Assembly (NCBI GenBank): GCA_965153355.1
Contig: OZ231126.1
Span: forward strand, 101,432,001 to 101,496,000
Reading direction: 5' to 3'
Source of the DNA: Flaccisagitta enflata
Lineage: Eukaryota > Chaetognatha > Sagittoidea > Aphragmophora
DNA: 64,000 bases
Each line of letters begins with the position of its first letter. Positions within the stretch are counted from its first letter, which is position 1. The position numbers were made by a program, and so were the translations under genes. Positions 1 through 11,427 of this stretch are shown here, in pieces. The notes beneath the pieces were generated by a model, which searched no databases, was not told where the DNA came from, and saw nothing but the letters and a program-made list of their open reading frames with translations.

Positions 1-369
1 CATGCATGGGACGAGGTGGATGTTGGCGTTGAGCTGATGCTCTTCGCCGCCGTGGCATTGGTCTTTATGCTCAACGATGGAGGAGGAGGAAGAAGAGGAG
101 CAGCGGGTGGAGATGGCGCAACAGGATTAAAGGCAAGATGCATTTCTGGATGCTTTAATAAGTCCGCAGAATAACGTCTTGAGAACGTGTATCCCTCGAC
201 AAGCCGAGGCACGTTGGGGTTGATATTGGTGCATGGGACGGCCATCGCGAATCTCAGAGATAATTGACAAGGTAGGTTTCTGCTAAGACAGGAAATTCTT
301 CCCGCGACGGATTGAGCTCACCGCAGTTGGACCACTTTAGACGCAATTTGCCAATGGCTTGCTTATGTC

Positions 370-488
370 ATAACAAAGACCCCTTTGGGGCCGCTGCCCA
401 AAAAGGGGACCAACCAACTGACCAACCAACCAACCAACCAACCAACCAACGGACAGACAAAGTGGGGTTTAGAGTCGCGTAGCACGCA
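370..488 (+). repeat. ACG dispersed repeat, partial copy 1
   Basis: A tandem run of ACCAACCAACC leads into GGACAGACAAAGTGGGG and then TAGAGTCGCGTAGCACGCAACTAAAAA. The same ending closes at least seven other copies in this window. The AACAAGGCC head is not visible here, so this copy is truncated or diverged at its 5' side. No coding capacity. Confidence 0.6.
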
Positions 489-589
489 ACTAAAAACCAA
501 GTCAGATAAAGTAGCATGTTAAATACCTTGGGCTTCCAGTAGAGTTTTCTTCTGCTCCCAATGAGTGCTCTTTTACTCTTTTTAGTTGC

Positions 590-965
590 GGACTTGCAAC
601 TCTATAAGAGGCTATCTCTGTCATTGGTCCATTGACCCATTGGTCTGTCTATCCATCCATCGGTCCGTCATGGTGGGAGTTAAAAAGAGAGACGAGCTTT
701 TCAATACTTTATGGGCAGCGGCCCCAAATGGCCAATGTCTTGTGGGACAGGGGTGAATTTCCAGATATCCATCCATCTGTCCTTCCGTCTGTCCCCCCTA
801 TGAAGAACATCCAGCCCTTACTCAGCACTCCCAGGCCTGATTTGGGCCCCCAAAGCCCTTGATTTAGGCCTTCCAATCCTCAATTTGGCCTTTGAGACCT
901 AAAATCAGCTCTCCAGACCTCAAATCTGCCTTCCAGACCTGAAATCAGCTCTCCAGGCCTCAGTC
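590..965. repeat. degenerate repeat with CAGGCCTGAAATC-type units
   Basis: Starts with TTTAGTTGCGGACTTGCAACTCTA, an inverted relative of the ACG repeat end, then TCCATCCATC-type tetranucleotides. It passes into units such as CTCCAGACCTCAAATC that resemble the CTCTCAGGCCTGAAATCTGC array at 4260-4905. I read it as an old copy of the same repeat types. Confidence 0.45.
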
Positions 966-1754
966 AGTCTATGGTGCGCCTTCCAATTTGACTTCCACTT
1001 TGTCTCTGAATATTTTGGCAGACACACTTTGTGTGATGGTGTTGAGCACAGGGCAAAATTCACTTTTTTCTCGGGCTCTGGTTTCAGGAGATAGTTTTGC
1101 CCATGCAATTTTTGCTAATTGCATGATTTTTGTATTTTCAAAATTATCTCCAACAGATTTCAGAGTTAACCAAAGAAAACCATCGTCATCGCGATGTTTC
1201 TTTCCCTCCTGCATGAGGCTTTGATTTGTTTGCATTAACTTTGTTTGTTTTTTCATACTCCTTTTTGACCCGTTTCTGGATGTGGATGCGGTCGACCATG
1301 ACTTTCTGGGAACGGAATTTTGTCTCCCCGTATCAGCCAATCAGACTCGCTTGTTTTGTTTTTTGTTCAGTCGAGGTTGATTTGCCTCAAGAGCCAAATT
1401 TGCTTTGTTTCGCAATTGCAGTTTCAGTGCGGCTGCCATTTTGGCGCTCCGTTAACCGTTTAGCGGCTGCTGACTTTCATTTGCGCCGCTTGGGGAATGA
1501 TTCCTTGAGTTTGTCGGAGTTGATTTTTGCAAAGATGCTGGAGAATTGGCGCCCGAAGGCGGAGGCGGCGCTTTTGCACTGCAGTCTTTTCGCCTCTGGC
1601 GCTCTACAAATTTATCTTCCCTCTTTTTCTTTGTCCTTTTTCTCACTCTTTGAATGAGGCAGATGTTACTTCAACATCCTCCGGCGCTGCTTCTTCGCAG
1701 CAACCCGCATCTGCCGCCTGTCTTCAGCCTTCCTGCTCTGCAGTGGTCGCAGTG

Positions 1755-2469
1755 ATGTCCACTCCCAAATCCGGCAGAAGACCCATCAATCGCAGAGGCC
1801 CATCAATGGCGATCTCCACACCAAGCTCCTCCTCATCCCCATCATCCTCCGTTGCAGCCTCATCTTCGCAGCAGCCTCCATTGTTGTCCGCCCAGACTGG
1901 AACAGCCCCGGTCCACAGCGGCGACATGCGAGGAAGCAGCAAGGGAGAGATTCCGGAGGAAGTACAGAAGAGACTCGCCGCACTTGAATATCAGCAACGC
2001 CAAGTTGAGCAGGCGGTTACACAAATAAGACGAGACACTAATGCTGATCATGAAGCAAGATTGGAGCAATTATGAAGAGTAGCATGTCACCAACCACATT
2101 GCTGCCAAGGAGATCATTTCATATACGCGGGATGTGATGCAGCTTCAAACGCACATGGACGAGGCATTCAACAAGATCAACCTCAATAGAGGAAAAATGT
2201 GTGAAGCTGCGCAACCAATCAACACAATGTAGAACTCTTTCCGCCACATTGCTAGCCACCTCCATCCACACGTGCAAGGACGCCTCGGCGGCAAATTCGC
2301 GCTGCCTTCAGTCACAACCAGGGCAGCCGCAGTCACAGCTAGCAAAGACAAAGAAGCTGATGGTAACAACAACAACAAATACAAAGATATCGAGGACAAC
2401 GCTGGCCAGGTGAATGACTCTGGGCTGACGTGTTGGAGCACCTCCAGCTTGCCAACAACCCCCGCGTAG
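1755..2469 (+). pseudogene. decayed ORF of unknown function, Ser-rich then coiled-coil-like
   Basis: The reading frame starts at an ATG at 1755 (MSTPKSGRRP) and runs through a Ser/Pro-rich stretch into a charged, heptad-like segment (EEVQKRLAALEYQQRQVEQA). It stops at 2073. An open frame one register away picks up at about 2083 (AAKEIISYTRDVMQLQTHMD), is cut by TAG at 2230, and stays open to 2469. Codon use and residue make-up stay protein-like across both breaks, so this looks like one coding sequence with a frameshift and a nonsense mutation. The Ser-rich head and coiled coil fit an ORF1 or Gag-like protein, but I recognise no domain. A host pseudogene is equally possible. Confidence 0.4.
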
Positions 2470-2658
2470 TAAAAATACTTTTGCTATATAGTACTTTACT
2501 ATAGCGCTGAAAATATGTATCTGGGGCATCCTAATGTAGCTGGTGTTGTCTATGTCCTCGCTTTGTCTGTATTCCTCTTTTTTCTTTTTTTGATCCTCAT
2601 CCAGTGTTACTGACTTTGATGTGACATCATCCTTTGCCCACTTCCCCAAAGCCGCCCG

Positions 2659-2858
2659 TTGACCCAAATCCCTCCTTCATCATCCTTGTCAGCGTCGGAT
2701 CATTGGACATCCTTCGGCGCCAGAGACGTATCCCCATTCGCTCCTGCGTCGTCGGACCAACCTGCTGCATCCACCCCGCTGCGGAGTTCCAATTCTCATC
2801 TCCTCCCATCTCATCCTGCTTTATCCCGCTTTGTTTTTTATGTATTTTTTTAAATAAA
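2659..2858 (+). other. possible 3' coding end with AATAAA poly(A) signal
   Basis: A Ser/Ala/Pro-rich open frame (SSASDHWTSFGARDVSPFAP) ends at a TAA at 2851-2853. The hexamer AATAAA follows at once at 2853-2858, then a T/G-rich stretch. This could be the 3' end of the decayed sequence at 1755-2469. No homology is recognised. Confidence 0.3.
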
Positions 2859-3245
2859 GCAATGTTGTCACAAGTCATGAAGAGGCCTGTGACAAAAATG
2901 AAAGACATCTTGTTATGTGCACAATGAACTCATTTTTTATCTGTGCTGGGGCAGGGGAAGATGGGTGGCAGGGATCTACAGTTTCTTTTTTCCCCCATCA
3001 TTGATCCACCCCTTGATGAAACTTGATATTTTTCTCTATCTTTTGCGTATTTTCCATTTAGTTTTTCCTTTTTTGCTAGCATTGGAGATCATATTACCCC
3101 CCCCCCCCCCTTTGAGAAATCACGTTAGCATTTGAGTATTGCGTATACTACACAAGGGTTGACTGTCAAATGCATGTACGATTGCTATCTTGTTTTTATA
3201 TCTTCATCCAGCTCGTTAACGGACTCATTCGCTCGAAGAGAAAAA

Positions 3246-3381
3246 CACGGCTTTCAAGGGATCGGTTTAAGCCTCATGAAAACAGCAGCTCATGGGACTT
3301 AGTATGGTGTTCCCAAATACTATGGGGCAGGCCGGAAAAATGCGCGCAAAAAAAGCCGTATTGTAGGAAACCGGTAAGTGC
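3246..3381 (+). repeat. inverted partner of the repeat at 8035-8172
   Basis: About 135 bp match, in reverse complement, the segment at 8035-8172, including AAGCCTCATGAAAACAGCAG and GGCCGGAAAAATGCGCGCA. Both copies lie next to TTGTCCTTGA-type short tandem units (3505-3560 here, 7650-7790 there). They are either two inverted copies of one family or the arms of a very large foldback. Confidence 0.7.
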
Positions 3382-3611
3382 CTTATGTATTTAAGTAAGA
3401 AAAGTCTTTTTTTTTTAAATTTCCCCTCTCGATGATTTTATGTCACATCCTCAACTTGGCTACCTTATAGTAGATATATACTCAATATTGGTTGAGTTGA
3501 GGATGATGCTTTGTTAAATCTGTCCTTGACTTGTCCTAGAATTGTCCAAGATGGTTCGATTTGTCTTGGACTCGTAAAGCACTGAATTGTCATAGAGCCA
3601 ATGTTTGAACC

Positions 3612-3711
3612 GTTGTTGTTGTTGTTGTTGTTGTTATTGTTATTGTTATTGTTATTGTTATTGTTATTGTTATTGTTATTGTTATTGTTTTTGTTGTTGT
3701 TGTTGTTTGCA
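3612..3711 (+). repeat. TTG / TTATTG microsatellite
   Basis: Uninterrupted TTG triplets pass into TTATTG hexamers and back to TTG. The long Leu or Asn open frames here arise from the repeat alone. Confidence 0.95.
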
Positions 3712-3752
3712 GTAATTTCTGTAGTCGTTGGTGCCAAATTTACATTGTTTAT

Positions 3753-5209
3753 CAGGGTGGGGGTATTGAAGTCTTATGTCTCAGACACTTATGTAATTCT
3801 ACAAACTACCCCCATTTGTTGTAACAACAGGTCGCCCAAGGGCAATATGTGGTCAGCGATACCTGTTGCCCTGCTGTGCATGATTGTGAATTTGAGTGAG
3901 GGGAAGCGGGGCAGCGGCCCCAAAGGGGACAAAGTCCTGTAGAATACAGGGGGACTTTTGTTTGTTAGTTTGTTCGTCCATCTGTCTGTCTGTTTGGGCT
4001 GAATTCAGGTCTAAGAGGGCTGATGTAAGGCCAGAAAGCCAGTTGGGGGCTTGAATGGGCTGGATCAAGGCTTGGAAGGCCATAGAGAACTAGCTTAAGG
4101 ATCAGATAGCTGATTTGAGAGGCCAGATTTGAGGCCTGAGTGGCCAGATTTAAGGCCTGAGGGGTCTGAGGGAGGGGGGATGAACCAATGGACGGACAAA
4201 CGGATGAACAGACAAATGGACAAACGGACGAACAAAAGTCCCCCTGTGTTCTACAGGACCATTTGTCCCCCCCTAGGCCCTCTCAGGCCTAAAATCTGCC
4301 CTCTCAGGCCTTAAATCTGCCCTCTCAGCCTGAAATCTGCCCTCTCTGGCCTTAAAACTCTGCCCTCTCTGACCTGAAATATGCCCTCTCAGGCCTGAAA
4401 TCTGCCCTCCCAGGCCTTGGATCTGTCCTCTCAGGCCTTAAATCTACCCTCTCAGGCCTAAAATTCACCCTCTCAGGCCTCAAATCTGCCTGGAATCTGC
4501 CCTCTCAGGCCTAAAATCTGCCCTCTCAGGCCTTGAATCTGCCCTCCCAAGCCCTAAATCTGCCCTCTCAAGCCCTAAATATGCCCTCTCGGGCCTAAAA
4601 TCTGCCCTCTTTGGCCTGAAATCTACCCTCTCAGGCCTTGGATCTGTCCTCTCAGGCCTTAAATCTACCCTCTCAGGCCTGAAATCTGCCCTCTCAGTCC
4701 TGAATTCTGCCCTCTCAGGCCTGCAATCTTCCTTCTCAGGTCTGAAATCTGCTCTCTTAAGCCTGAAATCTAGCCTCTCAGGCCTTTAATCCTCCCTTTC
4801 AGACCTGAAATCTGCCCTCTCAGATTCAAAGCCTGAGAGGGCAGATTTCAGGCTTGAGAGGGTAGATTTCAGGCCTGAGAGGGCAGATTTCAGGCCTGAG
4901 AGAGCCTAGGGGGGACGGATGGACAGATGGACGAACGAAAGTCCCCCTGTGTTCTACAGGACTTTGTCCCCTTTGGGGCCGCTGCCCTGCTGCCTCTCAC
5001 TCCCATTCAAAATCATGCAAACCAGGGCAATGGGTATCGCTGACCACATATTGCCCTGGGCAACCTGTTACCATTATAAAATGGGTGGCGGCCCTATCAG
5101 GGATGGTCATGAAACTTGGCAAATCTTTTTATCATACTTATTCTATTTATTCTACTTATGTGGAATTACATAAGTTTATGACACCTATGAACTCCCAACC
5201 CCAACCCTG
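3753..5209. mobile_element. hAT-like non-autonomous palindromic transposon with internal tandem array
   Basis: The ends are CAGGGTGGGG and, inverted, CCAACCCTG. They are flanked by 8-bp near-identical target duplications, TTGTTTAT (3745-3752) and TTGTTTTT (5210-5217). CAGGG ends with 8-bp duplications are typical of hAT elements. The arms stay alignable inward, for example ACTTATGTAATTC, then CAGCGGCCCCAAAGGGGACA, then GTCCTGTAGAA. The middle (about 4260-4905) is an array of degenerate CTCTCAGGCCTGAAATCTGC units. There is no transposase, so movement would need an enzyme supplied from elsewhere. Confidence 0.8.
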
Positions 5210-5217
5210 TTGTTTTT

Positions 5218-6877
5218 GCTCCAAATCAAATTGATAGCTAGAAATCTAAAATACGGCTCAAAACATTAGTTGCTGCTTTAACCAGATTGCTCAACTTACC
5301 GACAAACAACAATAGAAATGCCAATAAAACAAGGCCAAGTTATGGCCAATAAGTGTGCCTCGCTTTATTAAGAATTTGTGAATCAATGTTTTGAATGAAT
5401 GAATGAATGAATGAATGAATGAATGAATGAATGAATGAATGAATGAATGCATGAATGCGTGAATGAATGAATGAATAAATGAATAAATGAATGAATGAAT
5501 GAAAATGAATTTGGTTAGGCGTGAGGGGTGATAGGAATGAAGAAATACATTAGAACCAGCCGTTTTGCATATTTCTAATGATTCTTTATGTTTGCTTTTA
5601 AGTTTTCTTTTTAATCAACTCGACCAAATTGTTCCCAAGTTACTCCCCCCCTTCCCCTCTTTCCCCTTCCTGGTTGTCTTTTATCAATCGTTATGATGGA
5701 GTTTTGTTTACTCGAATTTTTTAGGTTACATATCCGCTTTGAAATCTGCTTAATCCCTTTAATCAAATATGAATCTTCGATCAAAAATCTCTATTTTCTT
5801 TCATGAAATGTGCAATATCTGAGATAACGTTTTTATTGGCATTTCATTTTGAAACTATTTATTAATACAATGACCAACTTTTTTTCAAATTAGTTTCATG
5901 ATCATTGCGGCGATTTGGACCAGGACCTTTTAGTACAACATGAAGGGTTCCCAGCCACAATGCGGGTGGGCGGGGGTTGCTGGAGGGAAGGTTGTAACTG
6001 GGAAGATCGAGATCTGTAAATGGTGAGTTCTTAGTCGCAGACACTCATCTAAACATGTTGCCATGAAGATCCGACACTCATCTAAACATGTTGCCATGAA
6101 GATCCGTAAGTCTGTCTCTCACCCCGTCCATCCAGCTGCACATCCATCCGTCTGTCCCTCAAATCTTTTGAATTTTGAGTGAGTTGTGAATTACTTCCCC
6201 TGCCCATTTACCCGTTACCAACCCATTGCATACCAACTTCTTCACCATGGCCACGTAATGCCATTATGGCGTCTATGTGGTGTTTTTTGAGGCGTTGTTA
6301 GTGTTGTCATTGCTGTTACTTTTTTGTCCATCTTTTTTATCAATTATGGATTTTTTGTTATCATTTAAAAAATCTGAATATAGTAAGAGTCTTATATAAA
6401 ATATTTATAATCAAGAATGATTTTATTCATTTTTGACTTTTGATTTTTTCATTTTCTTTTTTCATCTTTCATTTTTTTTTATCATTTTTTTTCAGCTTTC
6501 AATTTTTTTTTGCCATTCATGTTTTACCATTCATTTTTTTCTTTCCATTTTGCACTTTTTCTTCATATGATATATTTTGATTTTTACTTTAAATTTTCTT
6601 ACTTTTAATCCTTTTTTAAGTTTTTTTTACATTTGATATATGGTATTTGATATTTGAATTTAAATTTCATGTTATTTGATTATTTGTCCTTTTTTTAATT
6701 TTCAAGTAATAGGACTTATACAATCCTATAATCAAAAATGTTTTGATAGAAAATAACTTGAGTTTGAAAATGATCATTCATTTTCACACATGACATTAGA
6801 AAACATCGATGCAATATAAACACTGAAACGAGTCTTTCGGTCTTGGTCTCAGTCTCTTCCTGTATTTCTAGATCTCT

Positions 6878-6880
<3 letters not shown>
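5218..6880. other. AT-rich intergenic DNA with an AATG array
   Basis: GAAT/ATGA tetranucleotides fill 5393-5510. A 29-bp direct duplication (GACACTCATCTAAACATGTT) lies at about 6040-6100. From 6420 to 6700 the sequence is T-rich low complexity. I see no gene. Confidence 0.7.

Positions 6881-6966
<86 letters not shown>
6881..6966 (+). repeat. (AG)n microsatellite
   Basis: A perfect AG dinucleotide run of about 86 bp directly abuts the ACG repeat copy at 6967. The adjacency suggests the element inserted next to, or seeded, the array. Confidence 0.98.
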
Positions 6967-6969
<3 letters not shown>

Positions 6970-7162
6970 CGGCTACCTAAGTCGCGTGCGGATGGGCAGG
7001 GGCCATATTTGAGGTCGCTTCATCATTTGGGCAGGAGCAGTGAGGCTAAGGACCGCAAAAACCCCAAAAAACTAAAGTGTGACGGACCGATGGATCAATG
7101 GTCGGACAGACCGACGGACTGACAAAACGGGTTGTAGAGTCACATAGCACGCAACTAAAAAG
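6967..7162 (+). repeat. ACG dispersed repeat, copy 2
   Basis: Begins CACGGCTACCTAAGTCGCGTGC, continues GGGCAGGGGCCATATTTGAGG and GGGCAGGAGCAGTGAGGC, then a GACC/GACGG-rich stretch, and ends GTAGAGTCACATAGCACGCA-ACTAAAAA. The order of blocks is the same in copies 4, 5 and 6. Confidence 0.85.
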
Positions 7163-7345
7163 ACGGCTAAAGAGGCACAGGCAGTCAAGTAGATGAAGAA
7201 CATATCGCCCGGAAAACATTTTCCTTTTATTCATGGACAGACAAACAGACAGTCACACAGATAGACAGACAGCTAAAAAAATGGCTAAAGAGACGGGCAG
7301 TCAAGTAGATGAAATACATTTCGCCTGGGAAATGCTTTCTTAGAC
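7163..7345 (+). repeat. two-copy tandem duplication, unit about 110 bp
   Basis: The block GGCTAAAGAG...GGCAGTCAAGTAGATGAA...ATTTCGCC occurs twice (7163-7225 and 7281-7345), with CAGACAGACAGTCACACAGA-type units between. No coding content. Confidence 0.65.
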
Positions 7346-7649
7346 ACAGTAAGAGGCTTGCCTCACCTACTAAACAGATCAAAACTGGCTTGAACAGATT
7401 TTTTGTTGGGGAGGCTTCTAAGTACAAAACAACCCTAGAATCGCGTGTAAAATGCATAACGACAGCAACGGTAGCAAAAAACGAAACGAGCTACTTTATG
7501 GTGCTATTTGGGGGCCACAAAAGGGGGGAAATATCAGCCCCTGCCCATGACCCACACAATGGGTTACCCGTCACTGTCTTGCCATGTATCCGGCCTTGTT
7601 TAGAACAGAAATTAGCTCTTTCAACAGTAGAGCAATCCCCAGACAACTT

Positions 7650-7790
7650 CAGGGTAACTCAAGGACGACTCAAGGACGACCCAAGGACAACTCAAGGACA
7701 ACTCAAGGACAACTCACGCAAAACTCGAGGACAAATCAAGGACAACTCAAGGACAACATAAGGACAACTCTAAGATACCGCAAGGACAGT
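7650..7790 (+). repeat. AAGGACAACTC minisatellite
   Basis: About a dozen degenerate 11-mer units of AAGGACAACTC. The array lies just inside the inverted repeat copy at 8035-8172, matching the TTGTCCTTGA units beside its partner at 3246-3381. Confidence 0.85.
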
Positions 7791-8034
7791 TTCACAACAA
7801 TGCTAGGACCTCTTAAGTTTTTTTTAAGATCTGGTAATTACTCATAGACAAACTCAGGACTTCCTTAGGACAAGTCCGGGACAACATTGGGACAACATAG
7901 ATTTTTTTGGGATTTGATTCTGAAATTTTGTAGACACATAAGGCGATGTAAAGCAAGCATCTTGGGGCCAATTGGTAAGATTAATGTTACAGGATCTTGC
8001 AAAAATGTGCACCATGTCATCCTGATACGAAGAT

Positions 8035-8172
8035 GGCACTTGACGGCTTCCTACAATACAGATTTTTTTGCGCGCATTTTTCCGGCCTGCCCTATAGTAT
8101 TTGGGAACACCATACTAAGTCTCATGAGCTGCTGTTTTCATGAGGCTTAAACGGATTCCTTGAAAGCCGTGA
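8035..8172 (-). repeat. inverted partner of the repeat at 3246-3381
   Basis: Reverse-complement match to 3246-3381, read here as TGCGCGCATTTTTCCGGCCT and CTGCTGTTTTCATGAGGCTT. Divergence is low, so both copies are of similar age. Confidence 0.7.
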
Positions 8173-8573
8173 AAAGATGATCCTCAAATTAAACCTTGTT
8201 TCCACGCAACTCGATTTGTCGCTTTTCCCTCTCTTTCACATTAAAGCAATACATGCGCGCTGTATCATAGGCATTGCCCAGTTCTCTGTCCACCCTGTAT
8301 GAAAAATATTATCATGAAAAAATGAATTTATATATCCCATGAATAGCCCGTCACTCCTGAAGTTGGTCTGTCAGTGGCCCATGTTTTTAGAATTTTATCC
8401 ATTTCTCTTTCTCTTTAATGCCCAGTGTATATACAATTATTGTCAAAAGCTGTATCTTGGCTCCAAAAAGTAAGTTTACAGCCAATATTTGCTTATATTT
8501 GGATCAAGTTTCATCAGATTTTCCTTCTTTCTCTCGTTGCCCCCTCTTCCCCCTTTCCCTCTTCCTTCCTATA

Positions 8574-9181
8574 CTATCTTGGTCAAATTAGGAGTCCTCA
8601 TAATGGACTTTAGTAATCTATTCTTAACTATTGATTGGTGAAGCTTGTTCTTTTATGACAAAAGTTTATTTTAGCATATTTTGGCACTATTTTTTGCTTG
8701 TTTACCGACTTTTATATTCCTTTATAGCAGTATCATTGATTTGCGTGTGACATGATTCTTAACTTTTTATCTGTTTGTACCACTTTGACTTCATGGAAAG
8801 GCTTTGACTAATTTTGTAATAGAATCTAAACGATTTGAGCAAATGAGCTCTGCTTGGTGGCAAATGAAAGCTTTTTGAAGCTCTTTAAAAGAGTCATCAA
8901 TTTTCCATTGTTTCTGTCAATGATATGTACAGGAAGTATCCAAATAAAAATGCTAACATTTCAAAAAAGAAAATTGAAGATTTTTACCTTGAAATTCAAA
9001 GTGAATCATTTTACCCTTTTTGCCCTGAAATCTAAACAAATTCAGCTACAGAACTCTGCTTGGTGGCATTTGATCGCATTTTTGCAGAGCTTTCTGATGG
9101 TCACCAATTTTCATATGTTTTCTTGAAAAATCTGCTCAGAATATAGGAAAACATGGCGGACTCTTAATTTGACCAAGATAG
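8574..9181. mobile_element. TA-flanked foldback element (Tc1/mariner-like MITE)
   Basis: The 5' end CTATCTTGGTCAAATTAGGA and its inverted 3' partner TTAATTTGACCAAGATAG pair over about 24 bp with one mismatch. TA dinucleotides (8572-8573, 9182-9183) flank both ends, fitting TA target duplication. An imperfect direct repeat lies inside (about 8825-8925 and 9030-9125, both with CTCTGCTTGGTGGCA). No transposase. Confidence 0.7.
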
Positions 9182-9189
9182 TACATTGT

Positions 9190-9761
9190 CTTTCTCCTCT
9201 CTAATCCATCGTTTCCTTTCTCCTTTTACTAATAGAGCTTGTAATCTATTCGACCATACAATGGCCGTTCTCACGCAAATCTGATCATCAAGAGGGAGCA
9301 GAAATTCAGCGTAGGGCATCGAGAGACCATGTAAGATAGATATCTAGTGTCCCCAATCGTGGTCCACCATGACAGAGACCCATGATACTTCTCAACAATT
9401 TGATGGATTTCATTTTGGTTTGAAGTCCAATATGTGTGGTTTTATACATCTATACATCCAGTAAGATACTTATTTGTTCGCTGAAGTTTTTTTATTAAGT
9501 AATTATTATTTTGAACCCTTTTTTTCCTCCACTAGCTTGAAGTGGACTTTGAAGGTAACACTTTAGTTCATTATGGGAGTATTTCAACCAAGATGTGCAA
9601 ATCGCAATATCCAAATATCACTGATTTTGAAAAAGAGAGCAATTCTTGTCGGGTGGACTCCTGAGCTGAATTGTTCACTAAAACATGATCATTCAAATTC
9701 CACTTACTTCCAAGAATCCTATCGTGGCGCGCAACATTGTTCTTTATTTCTTTGATTGCAG
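9190..9761. other. AT-rich intergenic or intronic DNA
   Basis: No gene recognised. It ends in a convincing splice-acceptor tract (TTCTTTATTTCTTTGATTGCAG, the AG at 9760-9761) in front of a short open frame. Confidence 0.4.
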
Positions 9762-9928
9762 CATTCATTGTGCTCTGTTTATTCTTCAGTGCAATGTTCT
9801 TGGTGTTAAAACCTGAGCAATATTTAAAAGAAACGAGCGTGCAATATAAGGTGTGCCTAACTGTAGGTTCCATAAATCCTGTAACGGGAAACTTAAGAGA
9901 CGTGAAATTGGCTGATTTCAGAGCATAA
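9762..9928 (+). CDS. candidate last exon of an unknown membrane protein
   Basis: Directly after the pyrimidine-rich acceptor, the frame reads AFIVLCLFFSAMFLVL, a plausible single transmembrane segment, then a soluble tail (KPEQYLKETSVQYKVCLTVG) ending in TAA at 9926-9928. The hydrophobic-then-polar layout, the good acceptor and the natural stop support an exon. I cannot name a family and see no partner exons upstream, so this may be chance or a gene fragment. Confidence 0.25.
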
Positions 9929-10095
9929 TGGTAAAAAAAACCTAGTTTTTATATAAGCACCAAGTTCGTGAGCACGCCAAGCCTTGCAAAATTTAGGCAC
10001 AATTAAGCAGCTTCGATATGTTTCAACTTTTGTTTCGATTCAGTTTTTGGGCAGGATTTTCAAGTTGGGTCGAAATGGTCATTTTTTCGAGGAGA

Positions 10096-10100
<5 letters not shown>

Positions 10101-10177
<77 letters not shown>
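10101..10177 (+). repeat. (AG)n microsatellite
   Basis: Perfect AG dinucleotides. The Arg-Glu and Ser-Leu open frames on both strands come from the repeat. Confidence 0.98.
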
Positions 10178-10180
<3 letters not shown>

Positions 10181-10586
10181 GGGAGAGAGCGGCATTTGAT
10201 GAGGAAGAGGATAAGGAAGAGAAAAAAGATAGGGAAATCGCTCGGCACCATTGTGTACCATTGATAATGGCATCATTGCCGCTCATTGTCTCATTTCGTA
10301 TCGACTTTTTGTTTCGATCAGGCAAAAAAAGGCATCACCATTTTCTCCACCGGATGGACGAAAAAATAGATGATATCAATTGAATTCGACCGCCCCTTCA
10401 AAAACCCTTTTCGAAGCTGCTTAGGCACAATGCTAAGCATACTACCAGCCTGGGATTTACAATTGGAAAAAAAATCAGATTTTGTAGATTGAAATTTGAG
10501 TAATTTTGCATGTAATATCCCTATGTATATTTCATTAGTTAGGATATACACACCAGGTAATCTCTAACGTAAAACAGTTAGATTAA

Positions 10587-10815
10587 ACCCCTAGGTTGCT
10601 TGGAATTGCTCGGGTTTTGCTCGGGTTTTGCTCAAGGTTGCCCGGGGTTGCTCGGGGTTGCTCAGGGTTGCTTCGGGTTGCTTGGGGTTAATGTTATTGT
10701 TTGTCATGTACTGTTGTTATTGTTCATATTTTAGTCATTGTTTCAAACAATGCAATCCCAAGAAACCCCATGCAACGCCGAGCAACCCTGAGCAAACCCC
10801 AAGCAACCCCTTGCT
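10587..10815. repeat. inverted pair of GGGTTGCTCG minisatellites
   Basis: The left arm (10587-10700) is a tandem run of GGGTTGCTCG-type decamers. The right arm (10750-10815) carries the complement (CGAGCAACCC). A short AT-rich loop (TGTTATTGTTTGTC) lies between. The strand can fold into a long hairpin. Confidence 0.75.
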
Positions 10816-10885
10816 GAGCTGAGCCTTTTTGATCAGTTTTTTTGCTGTTTTTGACCACAAAAAATTCACCCAAAATCTTTCTTTT

Positions 10886-11045
10886 AGTCGCGTGCATGCA
10901 ACTCTACACCTTGCTTTGTCCGTCCATCCATCCATCCATCCAGCGGTTGGTCTGTCGGTCCTTCACACTTTTACTTTTTGTATCAATTTTTTTTCCTTAG
11001 GTCCTAAGTCTTGCACGCAACATATAGGCGTTGACCTTGTTTATA
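10886..11045 (-). repeat. ACG dispersed repeat, copy 3 (reverse)
   Basis: On the plus strand it reads TTTTAGTCGCGTGCATGCAA, then TCCATCCATC units, and ends GTTGACCTTGTTT, the complement of the AACAAGGCC-type head. Confidence 0.8.
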
Positions 11046-11049
11046 TGTA

Positions 11050-11427
11050 TGTTAGCTAGACACATTTATACAAATTTCTATTTTGGTGGGGATTTTCTGC
11101 CTCAAAAAACACAATACGAGGAATATCTCCTCAGGTTTTCAAAAAAACCTTCTGGTTTTTGGTTTGGTATTTCTTTCAGACCCACCATTAAGTGAACAAA
11201 ATTTCAGCTCTTAAAATGATTTTTTGATACAAAATGCCATATAGGATGATTTTCCTCCAAATATTTTTTTTCAAATAAGAAATTCTGCCAATTGTTATTT
11301 TTTGATGTAATTCATAACAAATTAACAGTTTCCAAAAAAATTTTTGGACTAGCCCTTATAGAAAAAAATTTTTTTCTGAAAATTTGCAAAAAAAGAAACA
11401 TTTCCTAAGGTTGAAAAAAACAAGGCC
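11050..11427. other. AT-rich spacer between two ACG repeat copies
   Basis: Runs of A and T, TTTTTTG and AAAAAAC. No gene, tRNA or element end is visible. Confidence 0.5.

Noticed and set aside
9571-9873. 100-codon minus-strand frame
   Set aside because: No motif, no start context, and it overlaps a plus-strand segment with a better splice acceptor.
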